A DNA stretch of 64,000 bases from positions 150,355,751-150,419,750 of the forward strand of contig CM060967.1 in assembly GCA_030765045.1 (NCBI GenBank), written 5' to 3'. Both the position numbers and the translations under genes were made by a program. This stretch comes from Tenodera sinensis (taxonomy: Eukaryota > Arthropoda > Insecta > Mantodea > Mantidae). Below, piece after piece: positions 59,375-64,000 of the stretch. Numbering within the stretch: position 1 is the first letter of the stretch; each line of letters opens with the position of its first letter. The notes beneath the pieces were generated by a model. The model searched no databases and had not been told where the DNA came from. It worked only from the letters and a program-made list of their open reading frames with translations.

Positions 59375-59880
59375 GCCATGATAGAGCACTGCAAGGTTCC
59401 TACATTTTCGCAGTTAGTGGCACCCCGACAGAGGCTGACTCAGTCTGGTTCTTCTTCCAAACCTTCGGGTTCGTATTCCCAAGGGAGGCATGGGTCTCGG
59501 AAAGCGACTCCTCTGCCACCCTCGGGCTTGTAACATCCCATGGGGGGCCAAAAACCAGTTGGCACGCCTTCCAATTCGGAGGACGAGATTTCCAGAGCAC
59601 ATTCGTTCCTCCTGCCGTGCTGCTGCCGCGACGCTCGGCGACGCTTCCAATCCTGAAAGAAACCTAACGGGATGAAGGGTGAAATGAAATGATTAATGTA
59701 ACCAAATCGAGGGACAGGAAATTTGGAGGATATGGAAATCCTTCCCAGCATTCGCCTGGCGGCCCGGGGAAACCTCCGGAAAACCCCATAGGACAGGAAG
59801 ATAGGCCACGGGGATCAAAACCGCGACCTCCCAAATGTGTGCCGCAGAGGTCACCACCTGAGTCCTCCCGCTTGGTTATG
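59375..59880 (-). mobile_element. SINE family B, longest copy
   Basis: Minus strand: head with GGTGGTGACCTCTGCGGC, box-B-like GGTCGCGGTTTTGATCCCCG, TATCTTCCTGTCCTATGGGG, CCAGGCGAATGCTGGGAAGG, the ATTTCATTTCACC tail and CTTTCAGGATTGGAAGCGTC. It then continues about 250 bp of GC-rich sequence, including GCTCTGGAAAT shared with the 12.3 kb copy. Open frames on both strands of the GC-rich part have no recognisable domain. The left border is approximate. Confidence 0.6.
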
Positions 59881-60254
59881 TAATTAACTTTGAAAATATA
59901 ATTATGAGTAACACGCACTAAAATAAGCACTATGCACTGATGTGCTTGAAATTACAACTAGATGTGAAACACTTTGATACAGAATGTGTGTTGCGCGCTG
60001 TGAGTAAGCAAAGTTATCATATCATTTGCTTCGAATAAGCTAAAGATTAAATTATTCCTACGCTCGGCAGCCTTGGTAGTCAGGATCACAATTTCAGCAG
60101 TTGCGCGCCTATCAAGACTTCCTACATAGTTTCGTCAACTAATTGGCTAATTTCGAATAGACATAGGTGAGGAATGGGCAGTTCTCTCAACTATAAAAGT
60201 GAAGTGAAAGGAATTATGGGCTCCCATGTTCTTAAAATAGGTCTCTGGATGACA
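59881..60254. other. unassigned spacer
   Basis: Nothing recognised. Confidence 0.5.
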
Positions 60255-60745
60255 TCCACTAGGGATTACAGGTGGGCAGAGATCATTTTAGCCACTTGAG
60301 AATAGGTCATAGGCGAGGCACTCATGGCCACCTTCTGCTTGGTGACCCAACGCCTGTTTGTTCTATGTGCAGAGTTCAACTTTCCGTAGCAGATGTCCAC
60401 TGTCACCGTTACACTCGTAAGCGCCAGTCCCTTGGCCTGGGTTATACTCTGAAGTCAAATTTAGGCGACGATCCAATGGCTCTAAATACAATGCTGCGGT
60501 TTGGCACCAGTATTGGCTTCGGTAAACAAGTTTAACTTGTATTTCGTTTCAAAGATTTTACCACTTTTAAGCATTATAACTACTTACTGTTTACGAACAG
60601 TTTTCAATGTTTAACTGTTTTAACCTCCACCTTAAACTTTTTAACTGAGAGTCTTAGTTGTAGTTGAGTTTCCCTGTTTTATCTGTTTGACTTCCGTCCG
60701 TAATGACCTAGCTGTCGACGGGCCCTTAAACCTTACATACTCACG
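60255..60745 (+). pseudogene. non-LTR retrotransposon 3' end (ORF2 C-terminus and 3' UTR)
   Basis: SHLRIGHRRGTHGHLLLGD then PTPVCSMCRVQLSVADVHCH matches the C-terminal (T)RLRIGHT..THG.L..G..PPVC..C...LTV.H motif of RNase H-bearing LINEs (Jockey/I-like). Normal family members continue with L..CP.Y, here altered. The frame closes at 60535. Downstream, AATGACCTAGCTGTCGACGG then GCCCTTAAACC is a 3' UTR ending I recognise from insect LINEs. 5'-truncated, as usual for LINE insertions. Confidence 0.75.
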
Positions 60746-60924
60746 CACTCACTTAAAACAGGTAACCTATTAACTCCCTTTCTGGTTCCCCGCACTAAGG
60801 TTGTGTTCTAATACACGCCGTGTTAAATGTCTATAAAACAATTAGAAATGAAATGTAATTTACATCTTGTGTATAAGAAAACAAATCTAACTGACATTTG
60901 GATCCCTCGCTAAGTGACACCATT

Positions 60925-61820
60925 GAATTTTTGTTCTCTTTGCAATCAGCAGTAAAAATGAATAGTGACATACCACTTGAAAGTAAGTTCGAGCAGCTGA
61001 AACACCAGTAAAAAGAATATCTTGGAAATGGTTAACACCATAAACATGTTATATGACCTAAATCGTATGCTTTAATAAGATCTGCATTCTTTGTATAATG
61101 TGGTTGTCCATTTCTAAGGTATAACCATCATACAAAGTAACCGAGAATGGATAGGAATTCATAGGTTATTGCCGCAGAATTCACGATATAGAAGATATGC
61201 ATTTTACTATCATGGGAATATATTAAACGTAAAGTATTTTAATCTAAATAATTTAAACCAATTTTATGAAGTGAAATGTAAGGAATAGCACTCCATGAAA
61301 ACAAATTACGTTTATATTTATGGACTGTGACTGCTATGACTCTTAGTGTCTAGGGTGAAATACCATCTAATTATGCAAGGAGGCCTCTAAGAGGCCTGAG
61401 GTTCTATTACATGACGTAGATATAGGAGATGGGACCATCGGCTTTACTTCTCCTCTGAAAAAAGACATGCTAAGTCTTTTTCACCTGAAACAATCCATCG
61501 CCTTCCACCAGCTCAGAACCCCCGACTTCGGGAAATAAGGACACCAAAATGAAGTGAGGGAATTCCTTGAAAATGGTCACGTCGTACCCCTGGGGCACAC
61601 TAAACTTAATACCCAGTTTGGTATTTAACCAAAATTCCATTTTTGTGTTATGCTGTTCACAGATACACAAGTCCACCCTTTAATATACCTAATCGCTGGA
61701 TTTTTTATTTAGGGGGGCTCAAAAATGCATTTTCAGTTAAATATAGATACAGAATTTTTGCTTGAAATGCAATAGTTGGTCTATTTACTCTAGGTAAGCA
61801 GCAAAGAAATTAAAAAGTCG
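60925..61820 (+). mobile_element. H-family element, copy 12, divergent
   Basis: TTGTTCTCTTTGCA, AAAATGAATAGTGACATACC, AATAAGATCTGCATTCTTTG, CTTGAAAATGGTCACGTCGT, CAGAATTTTTGCTTGAAATG and TCTATTTACTC follow family order. Heavily diverged, with an unrelated segment about 61320-61480. 5' terminus absent. Confidence 0.65.
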
Positions 61821-61837
61821 TAATACTGTTACCGATC

Positions 61838-62290
61838 TCGATGGCTCAGGCAGTTTCGTCTGTGCTCCACAATGGGGAGATCGCGGGTTCGATTCCATTT
61901 GCCGGCCTTATCTGACCCCTGGGTTTTTCGAGGCTTTTTCCAAGGCAACAGGCAAGTGCTGTGCAGGATAATAACTATTACATTTGAATTTCTGTCCCTC
62001 CAGTTTATCTCACCTTAATTTTAATCCGGTCTTTCAGGGTCCGGTGAGTTTGACGCAAGAACTTTGTGAATTGTAACTGCTGCTCTCGGTGTATGGGTGA
62101 CGTTGTAGACACCTGATCGGCGGCTGCTTGGTGAACCCTGGTGACGAGACAAAGATTCTTCAGCACATGTTAGGGACCCACACACCGGCTAGCGTTACTC
62201 GCTCGGATTCCAACACGCCCGTAGAGCACTCTCACTTCATCCCTTCCTACCGGGGCCAGACAATGGCCTCGGCAATTGGTTCAGTGCACA
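61838..62290 (+). mobile_element. SINE family B with 3' extension
   Basis: ACCGATCTCGATGGCTCAGG head, box B ATCGCGGGTTCGATTCC, GCCGGCCTTATCTGACCCC, GGGTTTTTCGAGG, CAACAGGCAAGTGCTG and GTCTTTCAGGGTCCGGTGAG. Sequence after about 62060 is GC-rich and may be the family's variable 3' region or unrelated DNA. Confidence 0.65.
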
Positions 62291-63034
62291 TTCACCTCAG
62301 TAAATACTGCATTTTTAGCAAATTACTTACCACAACATAATTACCCAAATTACTGGTAATTTATCTGCCACTTTTATTCCATCCAAGTATATTATAAAAG
62401 TATGGAAGTATTATTACTCTATAAATCACACTAATGACTCTGGAAATAAGGACTTCGACTTAGTTGACAGCACCCATTATAGCCTAACAGTAAAACTTTC
62501 AGCAAAAGTCCACGATGAGCGCAGTCGTTTCACAGATGGTTCGTTTTAATACAAGAAACGTTCCGATTGCTCCGAACACTAATCTTATTTATTTGTTCTG
62601 TAGTTTGGCTGATATTAAACATAGCATATTTGTACAGAAGTTCAGTTGCAGGGAACGGGCAAAGAGGGAGTTAATAAAGTAGAAGTTATTATGATGATAA
62701 CCATGCTTAAAATGTCTGTTGTCCCGACATGGCTTAGCTTGCTCTGTTCCTTGCGGAAAGGAAGACATTTTAATTAGTTTGTTGAAATTTATAGCGTCAA
62801 TGGCTGTTATTGTCGTAACAGTATTTTCCTTCTGTTTGGCTTCATACTTAGAGAACTTTAGAATGCAGCACAAAGACACTTCAGTGGTAGAGAAATTTAC
62901 TGCACGGCACATTCATAACTTCGCGTCCTATCTTTGTGTTCTAAGAAATGGTGTGCATCTGCAGTTGCTTTTGTAAGTAATGTGAGCCGGTTGTTAATAC
63001 TTTTAAGTCTTCCCAGTTATGTGACTCTACTAGT
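62291..63034. other. unassigned spacer
   Basis: Nothing recognised. Overlapping short frames at 62589-62976 lack domains. Confidence 0.45.
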
Positions 63035-63036
63035 TT

Positions 63037-63945
63037 ACTACTTTCTCTACTACGTATAGTAAGTTGAGGAAGTATTGTATTCCACCCAAAAATTCCATGT
63101 CAAGATTTCACCGGAAATATATGTTCTGAGGCACTTTGAATCCAAAAACAAATTTTTAGAAAAACATCCGTATATGTGTCAGTGTGTGTGGTGTGTGTGT
63201 GTGTGTGTGTGGTGTGTGTGTGTGCGCGTGTGTGTGTGTGCGTGCGTGCGTGCGTGTGTGTGTCAGTCCGTGGACAGCATAACTCAAAAACGAAAAGTAG
63301 GTTAAAAGCCAAAGTTGCTTTTTAAGTTTAACATCCTTTAAGAATGCGACAAGAAGATTTTTAAGAAAATTCCTCCATCCTGAACCAACCGTTACATGGA
63401 AAATATTTCGGATCTGACTGTAATAATATTGATTAAAATGCCATATGTTACGATAACTTTAAGATAAATGAAATTTATATTTTGAATTTTCTGGCTATAG
63501 CCCATGTAGCCCTGTTTACTCTGGATGACTTTTTAATAACTGGTAAACCCTAAGAGATATACCAAATCTTACTGCACAAAAATGTAGATCTTGCTAAAAC
63601 AGACAATTTATGCCCAAATAAACTTTTTGTGGAGTGAAGCATTTCGGAGATATTGCTTGTTATTTGTATGAGTTTTTGGAAAACTTTCGTCAAATGCAAT
63701 ATCGTTATACATTTTTACGTGCTATTCCTGCAAAGAGAACGGAATTTGAAAGCTTTAAAAGATTTGACTATCACTCAAAGCCTATTGTATTCCCATATTC
63801 CCCTTGCACCTACAAGGAAATACGCAATACGATAATTTTGGCAAATGTTTATCTCAACTAACACAAAGGAGGTATATGAATAAGACTTTGTAAGAATGGC
63901 TAGTACAACGGTAGGGAAAGTCATGAAAGTGCAACACATCAAATT
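63037..63945 (-). mobile_element. H-family element, copy 13, full length
   Basis: Plus strand begins ACTTTCTCTACTACGTATAG then TAAGTTGAGGAAGTATTG (the 3' hairpin reversed), followed by a long GT microsatellite, TTTTCTGGCTATAGCCCATG, GCATTTCGGAGATATTGC and CTTGCACCTACAAGG. It ends GTAGGGAAAGTCATGAAAGT then GCAACACATCAAA. Non-coding. Confidence 0.85.
63176..63262. repeat. (GT)n microsatellite inside H copy 13
   Basis: Interrupted GT/GTGC repeat at the family's microsatellite position. Confidence 0.95.
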
Positions 63946-64000
63946 AGTTTATATTCCGTTTACTTTACTACACACCAGTTAATCATCATATATCAGGTTA

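Overview
The window looks like repeat-dominated, AT-rich intergenic or intronic DNA from an animal nuclear genome, most likely a large-genome insect. The evidence is the mixture of element types: Tc1/mariner, pogo-like and hAT DNA transposons, tRNA-headed SINEs with LINE-style target duplications, non-LTR reverse transcriptase fragments, a Ty3/gypsy-like LTR element with a tRNA-Leu primer site, and long (AAT)n and (AC)n microsatellites. The lineage (perhaps a polyneopteran such as a stick insect, cricket or cockroach) is a guess from repeat style only. I found no convincing host exon, rRNA or functional tRNA gene. Nearly every reading frame that has a recognisable relative is a decayed transposon protein.

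Layout. 1-5.3 kb: window-edge copy of a roughly 0.8 kb repeat family (called H here), a pogo/Tigger-like non-autonomous element, a SINE and a mariner pseudogene. 6-13 kb: SINEs, H copies and an LTR-like promoter unit. 13.7-18 kb: three non-LTR retrotransposon fragments, a SINE with a long (AAT)n(GAT)n tail and a second SINE family. 19-26 kb: SINEs, then a Tc1-like element with an H copy nested in it, another H copy and an antisense reverse transcriptase fragment. 26-34.3 kb: a solo LTR, a SINE with target duplication, a decayed member of an unclassified multicopy arthropod protein family, and a young internally deleted gypsy-like element (31.8-34.3 kb) flanked by ATAT. 36.6-38.6 kb: a foldback-like element whose inverted arms are tandem arrays of about 120 bp units. 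40-53 kb: SINEs, H copies and a second LTR-like promoter with heat-shock-element-like palindromes. 55.3-58.1 kb: a 346 bp (AAT)n tract followed by a complete but inactivated hAT element with terminal repeats and an 8 bp target duplication. 59-64 kb: SINEs, a non-LTR 3' end and two more H copies.

The H family is the most distinctive content: 13 full or partial copies. It has a conserved 5' block, subterminal inverted repeats (ACTTTCTCTACT and AGTAGAGAAAGT), a microsatellite at a constant internal position and a 3' terminal hairpin. That architecture resembles non-autonomous Helentron/DINE-1 elements. A version of its 5' block also recurs as the unit of the foldback-like tandem arrays, suggesting the two families share ancestry or termini. 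The elements do not form a pathway. The window records successive insertions (H into Tc1, SINEs beside LINE remnants that could have mobilised such elements, a solo LTR beside a foldback-type array).
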